Source of the DNA: a virus
IMG/VR virus record: IMGVR_UViG_3300025892_000118
Location: 1 to 27,857 of that record
DNA: 27,857 nt
Reading direction: 5' to 3' (one strand)
Each line of letters opens with the position of its first letter. Positions within the stretch are counted from its first letter, which is position 1. Below are positions 8,942-16,019 of this stretch, piece after piece. Both the position numbers and the translations under genes were made by a program. Under the pieces are notes generated by a model. It saw only the letters and a program-made list of their open reading frames with translations, was not told where the DNA came from and searched no databases.

Positions 8942-9255
8942 TAGTCCTTCATGATATTTTTAGTTTGATCGTTGATTTCTTCTTTGAGCTTTTTAACGTT
9001 GATATTAAAGTTTACTTGCTCAACTTCCTTAGATACTTCTTTAAGAGCTGACATTAACTTAGCAACTATATCCTTTTCGTTATTAAAAGGTAGTTGTTCA
9101 GTAATGTCAACCTCCCATATACGTCCGTCTTTAAACTTTAACTCAACACCGTGAACATACCTAATAGGCATGCTATTCATGTAGATGTGTTCGAAAACCT
9201 CCGGCCATTCTTCGATAAGATTCTTAGGTGGGCGGATAGTTTTCTTTTTACGCAC
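8941..9255 (-). CDS. Conserved small T4-like phage protein, unknown (104 aa)
   Basis: The protein starts with a basic stretch (MRKKKTIRPPKN), followed by IEEWPEVFEHIYMNSMPIRYVHGVE, a beta-strand pair (VELKFKDGRIWEVDI) and a C-terminal charged helix with coiled-coil-like spacing (KEVSKEVEQVNFNINVKKLKEEI). I recall similar proteins in cyanophage genomes but no function. It overlaps the upstream gene by 8 bp and abuts thyX, sharing one base of the stop codon with the thyX ATG. Confidence 0.7.
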   Translation of the reverse strand: MRKKKTIRPPKNLIEEWPEVFEHIYMNSMPIRYVHGVELKFKDGRIWEVDITEQLPFNNEKDIVAKLMSALKEVSKEVEQVNFNINVKKLKEEINDQTKNIMKD

Positions 9256-9868
9256 TTACATCTTCTTTTGTCTTAGTGGCCTTCTTTTTTGTTGGTACTA
9301 ATTCTTCAGCTTGACGTCTTAGTGCAGCCGCTTCTTTGCTTAACCTATCAGCTTGTGAACGGTAAGACTTCGCTAAATCATCATCACTTAATGGTGCGTT
9401 AGCATCTTGTTTTACTTCAGTTGGTGCTTTTTGAACTGAAGGATTAACGTCTCGAGCAGTAGCAACTGTTTCTTCAGTTTCTGTAACTGATAACTGATCA
9501 ACTGTAACACCTTTTTGTTCGGCGATCATTTGATTAAGTTCGCTTAATACAACAGTGTTAGTACTTGTTGGAGTCATAGTAACTTGACTAGTTCCAACTT
9601 TCTTTAGACGTCCGTCAGTATGTAATGCCATAAGCATTTGTCTACCGTCTGGAAAATAGCGTCTTGAAAGTACATCAGCAAGTTCATTTGCTGTTTGTGC
9701 TTGATCGCTTTCTACGACTTTCATTAGTTCATCGTGTTGAGCATCTGTTAAACGTGATACATCAACAACTAATGCTTGATCTGATTCTCCAGGCAATGTA
9801 CGATATGCTACTAAACACTTAGCATTATTGTTATTCATTTTACCTGTATGCTTTAAATTTTTAGCCAT
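9248..9868 (-). CDS. Conserved marine T4-like phage protein, unknown (206 aa)
   Basis: The frame is open to 9946, but the ATG at 9868 is preceded by a strong AAGGAG ribosome-binding site and starts the conserved part MAKNLKHTGKM, so I use it. The N-terminal ~110 residues (CLVAYRTLPGESDQALVVD, FPDGRQMLMAL, SELNQMIAEQKGVTVDQL) form a globular domain I recall from cyanomyovirus genomes. The C-terminal ~90 residues are low-complexity and charged, with a predicted coiled coil (KSYRSQADRLSKEAAALRRQ) and a lysine-rich end. No function can be given. It sits in a run of small conserved genes. Confidence 0.7.
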   Translation of the reverse strand: MAKNLKHTGKMNNNNAKCLVAYRTLPGESDQALVVDVSRLTDAQHDELMKVVESDQAQTANELADVLSRRYFPDGRQMLMALHTDGRLKKVGTSQVTMTPTSTNTVVLSELNQMIAEQKGVTVDQLSVTETEETVATARDVNPSVQKAPTEVKQDANAPLSDDDLAKSYRSQADRLSKEAAALRRQAEELVPTKKKATKTKEDVSA

Positions 9869-9878
9869 GGGTTTCTCC

Positions 9879-10172
9879 TTATTGCGCTGGCGCTGCCGGC
9901 GCTGTTGGTTGAGCTCCTTGATCTGCTGGTGCCGCAGGTGCTTCACCTTCAGCTTGTTTTGGTGTAACTGATTCTAAAAAAGAATTAAGTTTATTAAAAA
10001 CTTTCCCAACTGATTCCATCTCGTTAGCTCTAAATGCGCCACGAGTTGATGCTACATCAATAATTGTTTTAATAGCATTAAGGTCATTGATAGTTAATTC
10101 TGCAGGTGCCTGACCTTCAGCGGCTGGCTGAGCTTGTGTTGCGGCTTCTGCGTTTTTTGCTTCTTCTGTCAT
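9879..10172 (-). CDS. Small Ala/Pro-rich conserved phage protein (97 aa)
   Basis: A central conserved helix-rich part (LTINDLNAIKTIIDVASTRG then NEMESVGKVFNKLNSFLESV) is flanked by low-complexity tails rich in Ala, Pro, Gln and Glu at both ends. The central part is familiar from marine T4-like phages but has no known function. Translation should be strong, since AAGGAGA lies eight bases upstream of the ATG and contains the stop codon of the preceding gene. The disordered tails suggest a binding or structural accessory role; this is inference. Confidence 0.7.
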   Translation of the reverse strand: MTEEAKNAEAATQAQPAAEGQAPAELTINDLNAIKTIIDVASTRGAFRANEMESVGKVFNKLNSFLESVTPKQAEGEAPAAPADQGAQPTAPAAPAQ

Positions 10173-10175
10173 AAG

Positions 10176-10433
10176 TTATCTCCTTGTATATGGACAGGCC
10201 AACATAAAGTATGTTAGCTCTTTTTGATCTTCAAATCCAACAAATGCTCTAGTGCCTGTTGAACCTTCTAAGTGGACTAGACAATATCTACCTTTAAGTT
10301 TATAATCAATCCATTCCGAAATTTGGTTATCCCAGAGAAACTCTCTGTTACCTAGATCGAATAAATGAAAAGAGTCTGGTGCCCAGTCGAGCTTTCTTCT
10401 TTTCAATATGCTTAATGGTGAAATGTCTAACAT
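10176..10433 (-). CDS. Small protein of unknown function (85 aa)
   Basis: The protein starts MLDISPLSILKRRKLDW and contains HLFDLGNREFLWDNQISEWI, then a short beta region with GSTGTRAFVGFEDQKEL and an end in ACPYTRR. It has no membrane segment. No clear ribosome-binding site precedes the ATG. Its stop codon lies inside the ribosome-binding site of the next gene, so the two are closely packed. I do not recognise a family. Confidence 0.6.
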   Translation of the reverse strand: MLDISPLSILKRRKLDWAPDSFHLFDLGNREFLWDNQISEWIDYKLKGRYCLVHLEGSTGTRAFVGFEDQKELTYFMLACPYTRR

Positions 10434-10469
10434 AGTGCTTGTATTTAAATAATAGCAGTTAATGGTTGT

Positions 10470-10862
10470 TTAATTCTGGATCATTCGTTGACGCAGTGCT
10501 TTGGTATATCCAAATTTCTTAACATCACCGCTAAACAAATATAGTTCAAATGCTGATCTTTCTGAAAACACTGTAATATCCTTCTTTGTTATGAAGTATG
10601 GAGTTTCAATAAATTGATCTAACCATACTAATATTTGTGGTGTTATTATGAACTTTCCTGGAAATTTAATTTTGTATAATTTAAGTTTAGCATCGTTAAC
10701 AACAAAGTCAAGACCTTTCTTAGTCAAACGTAACCCGCCCGACTCTTTAGTTCTTAAGTTATACCACCACTCTACGACTTTTTCTTTAATAAGATCATCT
10801 TCTGGATTTATTTTAGCGGCTTGTAAAAACTTTGCTGTATAATCATCTTTGCTGATCATCAC
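10470..10862 (-). CDS. Conserved marine T4-like phage protein, unknown (130 aa)
   Basis: The recognisable part is VVEWWYNLRTKESGGLRLTKKG, which I recall from hypothetical proteins of cyanophages and related T4-like phages. A following lysine-rich strand region (KLKLYKIKFPGKFIITPQ) and LVWLDQFIETPYFI give a small mixed alpha/beta protein, possibly with a winged-helix-like layout. Two ATGs in a row (10862 and 10859) could start translation. The 5' end overlaps the upstream gene by 20 bp. A nucleic-acid-binding function is possible but not shown. Confidence 0.65.
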   Translation of the reverse strand: MMISKDDYTAKFLQAAKINPEDDLIKEKVVEWWYNLRTKESGGLRLTKKGLDFVVNDAKLKLYKIKFPGKFIITPQILVWLDQFIETPYFITKKDITVFSERSAFELYLFSGDVKKFGYTKALRQRMIQN

Positions 10863-11145
10863 TCTTTAATACTTCGCCTTTAGTAAGTTTGACAACCTCG
10901 AAGCTTTCAGTTTTAAACATCCGATTCAATTTTCTAGCCAAGTTGTGAGCATGTCCGGGATTACTAAAAGATACTTTTTTGTACTTTGGTCCAGGATAGC
11001 TGGTAACTAGGCTGCCGCTCTTTAAATTGAAAGGAAACCCGTTATAAAACACAGCCCAGATTGCTTCTGCTTCTAGAATCTGTTCTACTTTGTATGTGTC
11101 TTTATTAGCAAACTCTAACAAGACTTTTGGCTTTGGTCTACTCAT
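10843..11145 (-). CDS. Conserved marine T4-like phage protein, unknown (100 aa)
   Basis: The protein contains KPKVLLEFANKDTYKVEQIL, then AIWAVFYNGFPFNLKSGS and YPGPKYKKVSFSNPGHAHNL, a conserved and basic pattern that I recall from cyanomyovirus genomes. The C-terminal third (ARKLNRMFKTESFEVVKLTKG) is basic. No function is known. A ribosome-binding site (AAAGGAA) lies about 11 bases upstream, and the 44-bp gap before it holds a late-promoter-like box. It appears to head the cluster that runs leftward to thyX. Confidence 0.7.
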   Translation of the reverse strand: MSRPKPKVLLEFANKDTYKVEQILEAEAIWAVFYNGFPFNLKSGSLVTSYPGPKYKKVSFSNPGHAHNLARKLNRMFKTESFEVVKLTKGEVLKSDDQQR

Positions 11146-11178
11146 TTTATACGTAATTCCTTTAATTAACTACGCATA

Positions 11179-11186
11179 TATTTATC
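11179..11186 (-). promoter_or_regulatory. Late-promoter-like box (GATAAATA), leftward
   Basis: On the minus strand GATAAATA matches seven of eight positions of the T4 late consensus. The context GATAAATATATGCG parallels the rightward site TATAAATATACGCA at 1514-1527, differing at only three of 14 positions. A start near 11172 would give a leader of about 27 bases before the ATG at 11145, with the ribosome-binding site inside it. It lies in the 44-bp gap between two genes. Confidence is limited by the single mismatch and the AT-rich background. Confidence 0.4.
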
Positions 11187-11189
11187 TAA

Positions 11190-11432
11190 TTAAAACTCGC
11201 CGCCGTCCATCTTGACATTAATTGATTGGTCTTCTACAGAAATACTTTGTATCTTAGTGCTTATATCGTTAATAGTTTGCGATAATTTAGACGATACAAG
11301 TGCTAAATCGTATACTAAATCTTTTCCTTCTTGAAGAGTAATCTTAATTTCTTTTTGATTACTTTTTTCAGCAGTTCTAATACGCTGTACTAACCTTTCG
11401 ATGCTAGGCATTCTTTCCGGTAAGTTACTCAT
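11190..11432 (-). CDS. Small helical protein, unknown (80 aa)
   Basis: The protein is mostly helix: PSIERLVQRIRTAEKSNQKEI, then EGKDLVYDLALVSSKLSQTI with heptad-like hydrophobic spacing that suggests a short coiled coil. The tail (VEDQSINVKMDGGEF) is acidic. It overlaps the upstream gene by four bases (ATGA). I recall comparable proteins from marine T4-like phages without a function. Confidence 0.65.
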   Translation of the reverse strand: MSNLPERMPSIERLVQRIRTAEKSNQKEIKITLQEGKDLVYDLALVSSKLSQTINDISTKIQSISVEDQSINVKMDGGEF

Positions 11433-11902
11433 TTAGAAACCTTTGATAACATAGAACGCATTTCCATTTCTGTTTTGAAAGGTCCTTTGTAATCATATCG
11501 TTGAAGTGTAATTAGTTTAGGACAAAATGACTTAACCCATCCTTTATCAAACCTAATTGTATAGTAACCAGCACAATACAAGCTCTTACTGTCTTTACTC
11601 TTAGTAAACAACGGAAGTTTTTTCTTAATATCGAACATGCTATTATGGGGTTTAGTGCTAGTTGAGTAACCATGTACTTCGTTAGGTTGAGAGTTATCAG
11701 CTTCTCTCTTAATTTTCAATACAAAAAAGTCATTACCAAACTGTTGTAGTACGCTTTTTTTATTTGGAAAAAACTGTACACCATTTTCATTACTCATTAC
11801 AAAACGTGTTTCGTCTTTTCTAAGTGTGGCAAATTTCTCACCGTCTTGTTCAACGATCCAAAACTTGTTTTCTATAATTGGTTTAGCAATTAATGTTGTC
11901 AT
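11429..11902 (-). CDS. Conserved phage protein next to RNase H, unknown (157 aa)
   Basis: The protein begins with a beta-rich half (FWIVEQDGEKFATLRKDE, TRFVMSNENGVQFF) and has a basic mid-section containing HGYSTSTKPHNSMFD, followed by lysine-rich and aromatic stretches (YCAGYYTIRFDKGWVKSF). Two Cys are present without a metal motif. It overlaps the exonuclease gene by four bases, so its translation is coupled to that gene; a helper role in primer removal or replication is possible but only inferred from position. Confidence 0.65.
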   Translation of the reverse strand: MTTLIAKPIIENKFWIVEQDGEKFATLRKDETRFVMSNENGVQFFPNKKSVLQQFGNDFFVLKIKREADNSQPNEVHGYSTSTKPHNSMFDIKKKLPLFTKSKDSKSLYCAGYYTIRFDKGWVKSFCPKLITLQRYDYKGPFKTEMEMRSMLSKVSK

Positions 11903-12888
11903 TGTGGATACCTCGCATTTAATGGTTCAGCATAACTCTGTGCCTGATCAATAATTTTCTGTAGATCAAACAAGTTACAAAACTTCATAAGTCTAATACC
12001 TACTTGACTAATGTTTTTATTTTCTTCAATATTTTCAGCAATAGTGTTTGCTATAATTTCTTTAATATCATCAGGTTGACGTGTAAGATCAATAAGAACT
12101 TGATTACGTTCATAATCTTCAAGTACACGATGTTCTTCACCGTTATGATCAGTCCAACGCTGTAGCATTAGATTGTTCCAGTTAAAGCCTTTGCTATCAC
12201 GATCTTCAAATGCTTCTGTTAGTCCTACTTTGTTTCTCGATCCCTTCGTTCTAACTCCCGGATAAGCTGAGAAAACGTTGTCACTTGTGTCTCCACGCAT
12301 ACATTTTTGGAAGAGGAGCCACTCTGGGATTGGAGCGGATTTGTCTTCTCCTGTTTTTTTGTCTTTAACTCTTTGTCCTTTGGCATTAAAATATCCTTCA
12401 TGGGTTATAGTTGTTTCGCTAATACCGTTATACTGGCTAACATTCGGAGCGATAAGTTGCTCAAAGTCACTGTCTGTACTAATGATAACATGATCATCAT
12501 TAGGATGACTCTGAGTCCATCCAGCAATTAGATCGTCTGCTTCTAATTGCGAATTCTGTAATACACTACAATTTGTTTTTTCGTTAATAAAGTCTTTGAA
12601 TGTATCAAATGCTTCCCAAAACAATTTATCTTCTTCTTGTTCTTTCTCAGTTAATGCGGCACGAGCATCACTACGATTGCGCTTATACGGCTCATAGTAA
12701 TCTTTACGCCAACTACGACCTTCTAGACAGAACACAACATGATCACCGTCAAAGTCCTTCCATGCCTTTCGAATACTATTCAGTGTGATATGGAATGCCA
12801 TGCCAATTTTAATATCGGCATCACCTCTAACTACGTGTCTAGCACGAAAAAATGTGTTTGCTGTGTCTACTAGAATATATTTACTCAT
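11899..12888 (-). CDS. rnh: 5'-3' exonuclease / RNase H of the FEN family
   Basis: This is a T4 RNase H/FEN-1 type nuclease, which removes RNA primers during lagging-strand synthesis. Metal-binding acidic residues are visible at D8 (ILVDTANTFFRAR), E116-D118-D119 (QLEADDL), D139 and D141 (ISTDSDF) and D200/D203 (RGDTSDNV), the last leading into a helix-hairpin-helix-like region. At 329 residues it is close to the T4 protein's length (about 305). Basic residues around 55-73 (SWRKDYYEPYKRNRS) fit the arch and DNA-binding region. It overlaps both neighbours by four bases and belongs to the unit led by queE. Confidence 0.88.
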   Translation of the reverse strand: MSKYILVDTANTFFRARHVVRGDADIKIGMAFHITLNSIRKAWKDFDGDHVVFCLEGRSWRKDYYEPYKRNRSDARAALTEKEQEEDKLFWEAFDTFKDFINEKTNCSVLQNSQLEADDLIAGWTQSHPNDDHVIISTDSDFEQLIAPNVSQYNGISETTITHEGYFNAKGQRVKDKKTGEDKSAPIPEWLLFQKCMRGDTSDNVFSAYPGVRTKGSRNKVGLTEAFEDRDSKGFNWNNLMLQRWTDHNGEEHRVLEDYERNQVLIDLTRQPDDIKEIIANTIAENIEENKNISQVGIRLMKFCNLFDLQKIIDQAQSYAEPLNARYPQ

Positions 12889-13283
12889 GATACTTCTGAC
12901 TTGCCTTTCTCTATAGGAACTACGTTTATAAATCCTGCGTCTAACGATTTAGCTTCTTCACTACCTTCATCGTCAATTATATTACGAGCTAAGTCCTTAA
13001 ACCAACGATCAACAATTTGTTCATCTGGGTCGCCGTCATAACCGTAACCTTCTTGTTTTAATTTTAACACGAAATACTCGTTCCAGTCAAGCTCAAAGAA
13101 TCCATTTCTAATGTTTTCTGGATTAACTTGTGTATCAAGTACAGCAACCCAAGGTTCTTTCTTCTTAGTTGCTTGCTTCTTTTGTTTTTCTAACAGTTCT
13201 CGATGTTCGTCTACAGGATTTTTATTAGCACTAGTTTTAGTGTTAGTATCCTGTTTGTTAAACATTTTCTTTATAAAGTCCAT
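12885..13283 (-). CDS. Conserved T4-like phage protein, unknown (132 aa)
   Basis: The N-terminal 45 residues are basic and probably disordered (KQDTNTKTSANKNP, KKQATKKKEP). The conserved part follows: WVAVLDTQVNPENIRNGFFE and LDWNEYFVLKLKQEGY, then an acidic helix (DEQIVDRWFKDLARNI). I recall this core from cyanophage genomes, where it is uncharacterised. AAGGA lies about seven bases before the ATG, only nine bases after the queE stop, so it is cotranscribed with queE and the exonuclease. Confidence 0.7.
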   Translation of the reverse strand: MDFIKKMFNKQDTNTKTSANKNPVDEHRELLEKQKKQATKKKEPWVAVLDTQVNPENIRNGFFELDWNEYFVLKLKQEGYGYDGDPDEQIVDRWFKDLARNIIDDEGSEEAKSLDAGFINVVPIEKGKSEVS

Positions 13284-13292
13284 AATTTATCC

Positions 13293-14204
13293 TTATGTTC
13301 CGATAGCGTTACCGAACAGGTATACGTGTACCCTTGCGGCTACATTATATCCTCGTTCAAATGCCATCTTAGCAACTGATCCGGCTGTTGCTGTTTGTTC
13401 TTCTTCTCTAGCACCGACTGGCATAACCCATACCGGATAGTCTACACCCTGTGCTTTAAATTGTGAGATAACATCTTCCATCTCAACCCATTGATGTTTT
13501 TTACTGCCAACAACAAACTTTAGTTGTCCTTTGCTTGACAACTTTCTGTATTGTGCTACAACTTCAGGCTTAATTGCTTTCTTTGATTTCTCACCTGCTA
13601 CACTCCACAGTTTAGGACTTACACTAAAGAACAGTTCAATTTCGTTATCTGCTTCATAAGTCCAGTAATTAATAAATTCTTGTGTTAGTGCTTGTGTACC
13701 ATTAGTTTCAAATGTAACACTAGCAGGCATATTGCTCATACGCTTGAACTCACGCATAATACCAATGAATGCTTCTTGTCCGTGTCTCATTAACGGCTCG
13801 CCACCTGTAACACAAAAGTGTTGTCTTTGTTGTGTAACAGGATGTAGAAACAATCCTTCTGGATTGCTATCTGTTTTAAGTGTATCAATAATTTGCTGTG
13901 CTAGTTCAACAGCAGTCTTTTGACCCATCAAGTGTTTAAACTTCTTGCTCCAAGTGTAACTACTATCACAACCTTTATCCCATACAGGCAAGTCTTCAAC
14001 ACGTTTTACTGTGCTTGTGTCAAACCGTTCAAATGGCAAATCATAAGTGTCAGGATTGCGAGGATCAATCTGTCCAAATCCATTACACTGTAGATTACAT
14101 AGAAAGAAACGTATCCAAGCAGTAGGCACACCAGTATAGTGTCCTTCGCCTTGAATACTGTGAAAAATTTCACTATAATAATATTTCTTATCTGTTGCTA
14201 TCAT
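13293..14204 (-). CDS. queE: QueE-like 7-carboxy-7-deazaguanine synthase
   Basis: QueE is the radical SAM enzyme that turns 6-carboxytetrahydropterin into 7-carboxy-7-deazaguanine (CDG), the precursor of preQ0. The protein has EIFHSIQGEGHYTG (12-25), FFLCNLQC (33-40), a GCDSSYTW segment (78-85) and a GGE motif (VTGGEPLM, near 147), all typical of the family. Oddly, an insertion of about 36 residues splits the cluster motif into C36-X3-C40-X38-C79, where ordinary QueE has CX3CX2C. The ATG at 14204 lies seven bases after a consensus -10 box with no good ribosome-binding site, so the mRNA may be leaderless. It heads the unit that carries the exonuclease. Confidence 0.85.
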   Translation of the reverse strand: MIATDKKYYYSEIFHSIQGEGHYTGVPTAWIRFFLCNLQCNGFGQIDPRNPDTYDLPFERFDTSTVKRVEDLPVWDKGCDSSYTWSKKFKHLMGQKTAVELAQQIIDTLKTDSNPEGLFLHPVTQQRQHFCVTGGEPLMRHGQEAFIGIMREFKRMSNMPASVTFETNGTQALTQEFINYWTYEADNEIELFFSVSPKLWSVAGEKSKKAIKPEVVAQYRKLSSKGQLKFVVGSKKHQWVEMEDVISQFKAQGVDYPVWVMPVGAREEEQTATAGSVAKMAFERGYNVAARVHVYLFGNAIGT

Positions 14205-14210
14205 AATACT

Positions 14211-14239
14211 ATTATACCTTTTCTAACCATTTTTGTCAA
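14211..14239 (-). promoter_or_regulatory. Sigma70-type promoter upstream of queE
   Basis: On the minus strand TTGACA (14239-14234) and TATAAT (14216-14211) are both perfect matches to consensus, with a 17-bp spacer. The expected start, about seven bases after the -10 box, falls on the A of the queE ATG at 14204. The -35 and spacer overlap the last codons of the upstream gene. It shares ACTTGAC with the other leftward promoters of this window. Confidence 0.85.
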
Positions 14240-14426
14240 GTTCTTTTTTAGATATTGACCATGTTTTTTCATCTAATTCTTCCCAAATAAGATCATCACC
14301 GACATCCCAACCAGCTTGATCAATACTGCCAACCGGAAACTCTAAGTATAGTTCTTTTGATTTTCCGTCCTGTTTTACTTCTACTATCCAACTGTTAGGA
14401 CCTGTTTGCTTTGGATATTTGCTCAT
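14223..14426 (-). CDS. Small conserved protein, AbrB-like layout (67 aa)
   Basis: The sequence MSKYPKQTGPNSWIVEV, then ELYLEFPVGSIDQAGWDVGD and DLIWEELDEKTWSI follows the strand pattern of swapped-hairpin AbrB/MazE-type proteins, including the LEFP...GWDVGD segment. I recall similar small proteins in marine phages and SAR11-like genomes. A DNA-binding or regulatory role is only an inference. It overlaps the upstream SGNH gene by four bases, and its 3' end carries the queE -35 box. Confidence 0.55.
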   Translation of the reverse strand: MSKYPKQTGPNSWIVEVKQDGKSKELYLEFPVGSIDQAGWDVGDDLIWEELDEKTWSISKKELDKNG

Positions 14427-15013
14427 CTTAGTTCTTTTACCTTTTCTAATATTCTAGCGCACACTAGTTGATTGCCTTCTGGTGTATAATGATTAATGTT
14501 ACCTTTATAATACGGCCACATCTGCGATAAGTCAAGTTTAAAATCTTCTTTAGCATATTTTAAAGAGGATTCAAAATGATCTATGTGTAGTGTTGGTGTA
14601 TACCTTGTTATGTTTTGTATTTCTTTTCTTAATAAGCTATACATATCTTCGTAATAATCAGGATCGAAATGGTGTTTAAAATAGCCTTTTGCCGCGAACA
14701 CGGACGGCCTAATGCTAAACTTATCGTCAATGTCTGACATTAATAGATCGCAATCTTTGTGTAATTCTGTACTATGTATACTTTGTCTTGTGTGAACTCT
14801 ATACGGGCTTGTGTGAGCTATAATAATTAAACTATACTGTCCTATATTAGAAACACTTTTTAATTGTTTAAGTATTTTATATTCACTTACGCCAGCTTGT
14901 GCTGTGTTAGTAATATCATAATACTGTTTTAGCAACAAAGGCCAACCAACACTCGTATCATTGGGATACTTTGCGGCAAAACTGTCTCCAGCAATTAGCA
15001 GTTTTTGAGCCAT
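14423..15013 (-). CDS. SGNH-type hydrolase-like protein, copy 1 (196 aa)
   Basis: The N-terminal LLIAGDSFAAKYP gives the GDS motif with the nucleophile Ser at residue 11; AQAGVSEY (near 38-45) supplies the block II Gly, IIIAHTSPYRV the block III region, and INHYTPEGN the block V His (H175). The usual DxxH is NINH here, so the Asp is replaced by Asn. The family contains esterases and acyltransferases that act on lipids or on O-acetyl groups of polysaccharides. It overlaps the second SGNH gene by 19 bp, forming a tandem pair. Confidence 0.65.
   Translation of the reverse strand: MAQKLLIAGDSFAAKYPNDTSVGWPLLLKQYYDITNTAQAGVSEYKILKQLKSVSNIGQYSLIIIAHTSPYRVHTRQSIHSTELHKDCDLLMSDIDDKFSIRPSVFAAKGYFKHHFDPDYYEDMYSLLRKEIQNITRYTPTLHIDHFESSLKYAKEDFKLDLSQMWPYYKGNINHYTPEGNQLVCARILEKVKELR
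14507..14535 (-). promoter_or_regulatory. Possible internal promoter (weak)
   Basis: Inside the SGNH copy-1 gene the minus strand has TTGACT (14535-14530), a 17-bp spacer and TATTAT (14512-14507), each hexamer one mismatch from consensus, with the same ACTTGAC context as the four intergenic promoters. It would feed the small gene at 14426. Because it lies in coding DNA it may be chance. Confidence 0.3.
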
Positions 15014-15816
15014 TCTAGAAAATCCTCTGCTACCAGTTTATGATAATCTTTATTGTAATGTTCGTCATCGGGTAAAAAATATTTTTTATGATCTATAAAT
15101 TTTTTATTAAAATAATTTTCTACAGTCATAGGTGATATTTTAGTTACTTTTAAATCGCCGTAGAAGTCAAATGTTTTAGGAAACTTCATTCTATCAGTCA
15201 TATTAAAAAAGTATAATCCGCAGTTACGATCGGCACACATATTATCCATTGTATATATGTCTTTAAAAAAGTCTCTTTGTTCTAAATGTGTATTCAAATC
15301 AAAGAAAAGTTTTATCTTCATAAAACTGTCTTTTCTAATATCGGGATCTAATAATGCGTTGTCGTGACTAAATTTAGCACCAACTGCTTCCTGAAAGTCT
15401 CCTTGGTGAGGCTTATTGTATAATTGAAATCGATCACCTTTAAACAACTCGTCTTGATAGATATCAATTAAACCGTCGTGCTTGTCTTTTACTTTTTTAG
15501 TAAAGTAATCTACAGGCAAAACTTCTGTGGATAGCGTTTTATTAAATGCTAAAATAAATCTATTCCATGATGACAACAGTACAAACACTTCGTCAGTGTC
15601 TGGATACTTGTCAAACATAGTCTTTAGCCAGTCTGGATATATTCTATTACATGATCCAGGCACAGCATAAATTGCTGTTTTCTTATTGTGTTTTAGACCG
15701 TACAATTCGGCGTAGTTGTTATCATTCCATATGGAATAGCTACCAGGACCTTGTTTTCCTGGTAGCGAGTCGTATCCGCATGTATGGCTGTCGCCTAAGA
15801 ATACAGTAGTACCCAT
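14995..15816 (-). CDS. SGNH-type hydrolase-like protein, copy 2 (273 aa)
   Basis: The start MGTTVFLGDSHTCG carries the GDS motif with Ser at residue 10. Further features are VPGSCN (near 52-57, block II), LLSSWNRF (near 80-87, block III Asn) and PDDEH (249-253), in which D250 and H253 form the DxxH catalytic pair. All the main SGNH motifs are therefore intact, unlike in copy 1. It is longer than copy 1 by about 75 residues, mostly in the middle. Its likely activity is ester or acyl-group hydrolysis or transfer; the substrate is unknown. Confidence 0.7.
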   Translation of the reverse strand: MGTTVFLGDSHTCGYDSLPGKQGPGSYSIWNDNNYAELYGLKHNKKTAIYAVPGSCNRIYPDWLKTMFDKYPDTDEVFVLLSSWNRFILAFNKTLSTEVLPVDYFTKKVKDKHDGLIDIYQDELFKGDRFQLYNKPHQGDFQEAVGAKFSHDNALLDPDIRKDSFMKIKLFFDLNTHLEQRDFFKDIYTMDNMCADRNCGLYFFNMTDRMKFPKTFDFYGDLKVTKISPMTVENYFNKKFIDHKKYFLPDDEHYNKDYHKLVAEDFLEWLKNC

Positions 15817-16019
15817 TATGAAAAATACTTATTAAGCATTTCTAATCTGTCATCAGCCGCTGCCATAGCGTCTAATTCTTTTTGGATAGTTTCAATGATA
15901 TCAGAATGTTCTCCAATACCTACAACTGTACTCAAATACACATCAATATTCGTTTGGTGTTTGAGAATCTCCGCCTGCGCATGTGCCTTGGCGGCTGTTA
16001 CTAACTTTTCCTTCAACAT
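15816..16019 (-). CDS. Small conserved helical T4-like phage protein (67 aa)
   Basis: The sequence starts LKEKLVTAAKAHAQAEILKH, then has NIDVYLSTVVGIGEHSDI and an acidic helix (IQKELDAMAAADDRLEMLNK). The VGIGEHSDI core is familiar from many cyanomyovirus small proteins of unknown function. It overlaps the HIT gene by 7 bp and shares one base with the SGNH copy-2 start (TAATG), so translation is coupled on both sides. Confidence 0.7.
   Translation of the reverse strand: MLKEKLVTAAKAHAQAEILKHQTNIDVYLSTVVGIGEHSDIIETIQKELDAMAAADDRLEMLNKYFS

Noticed and set aside
10442-10449. Late-like box TTTAAATA on the minus strand upstream of the gene at 10433
   Set aside because: It has a mismatch in the core and would leave a leader of only a few bases with no ribosome-binding site; the region is simply AT-rich.
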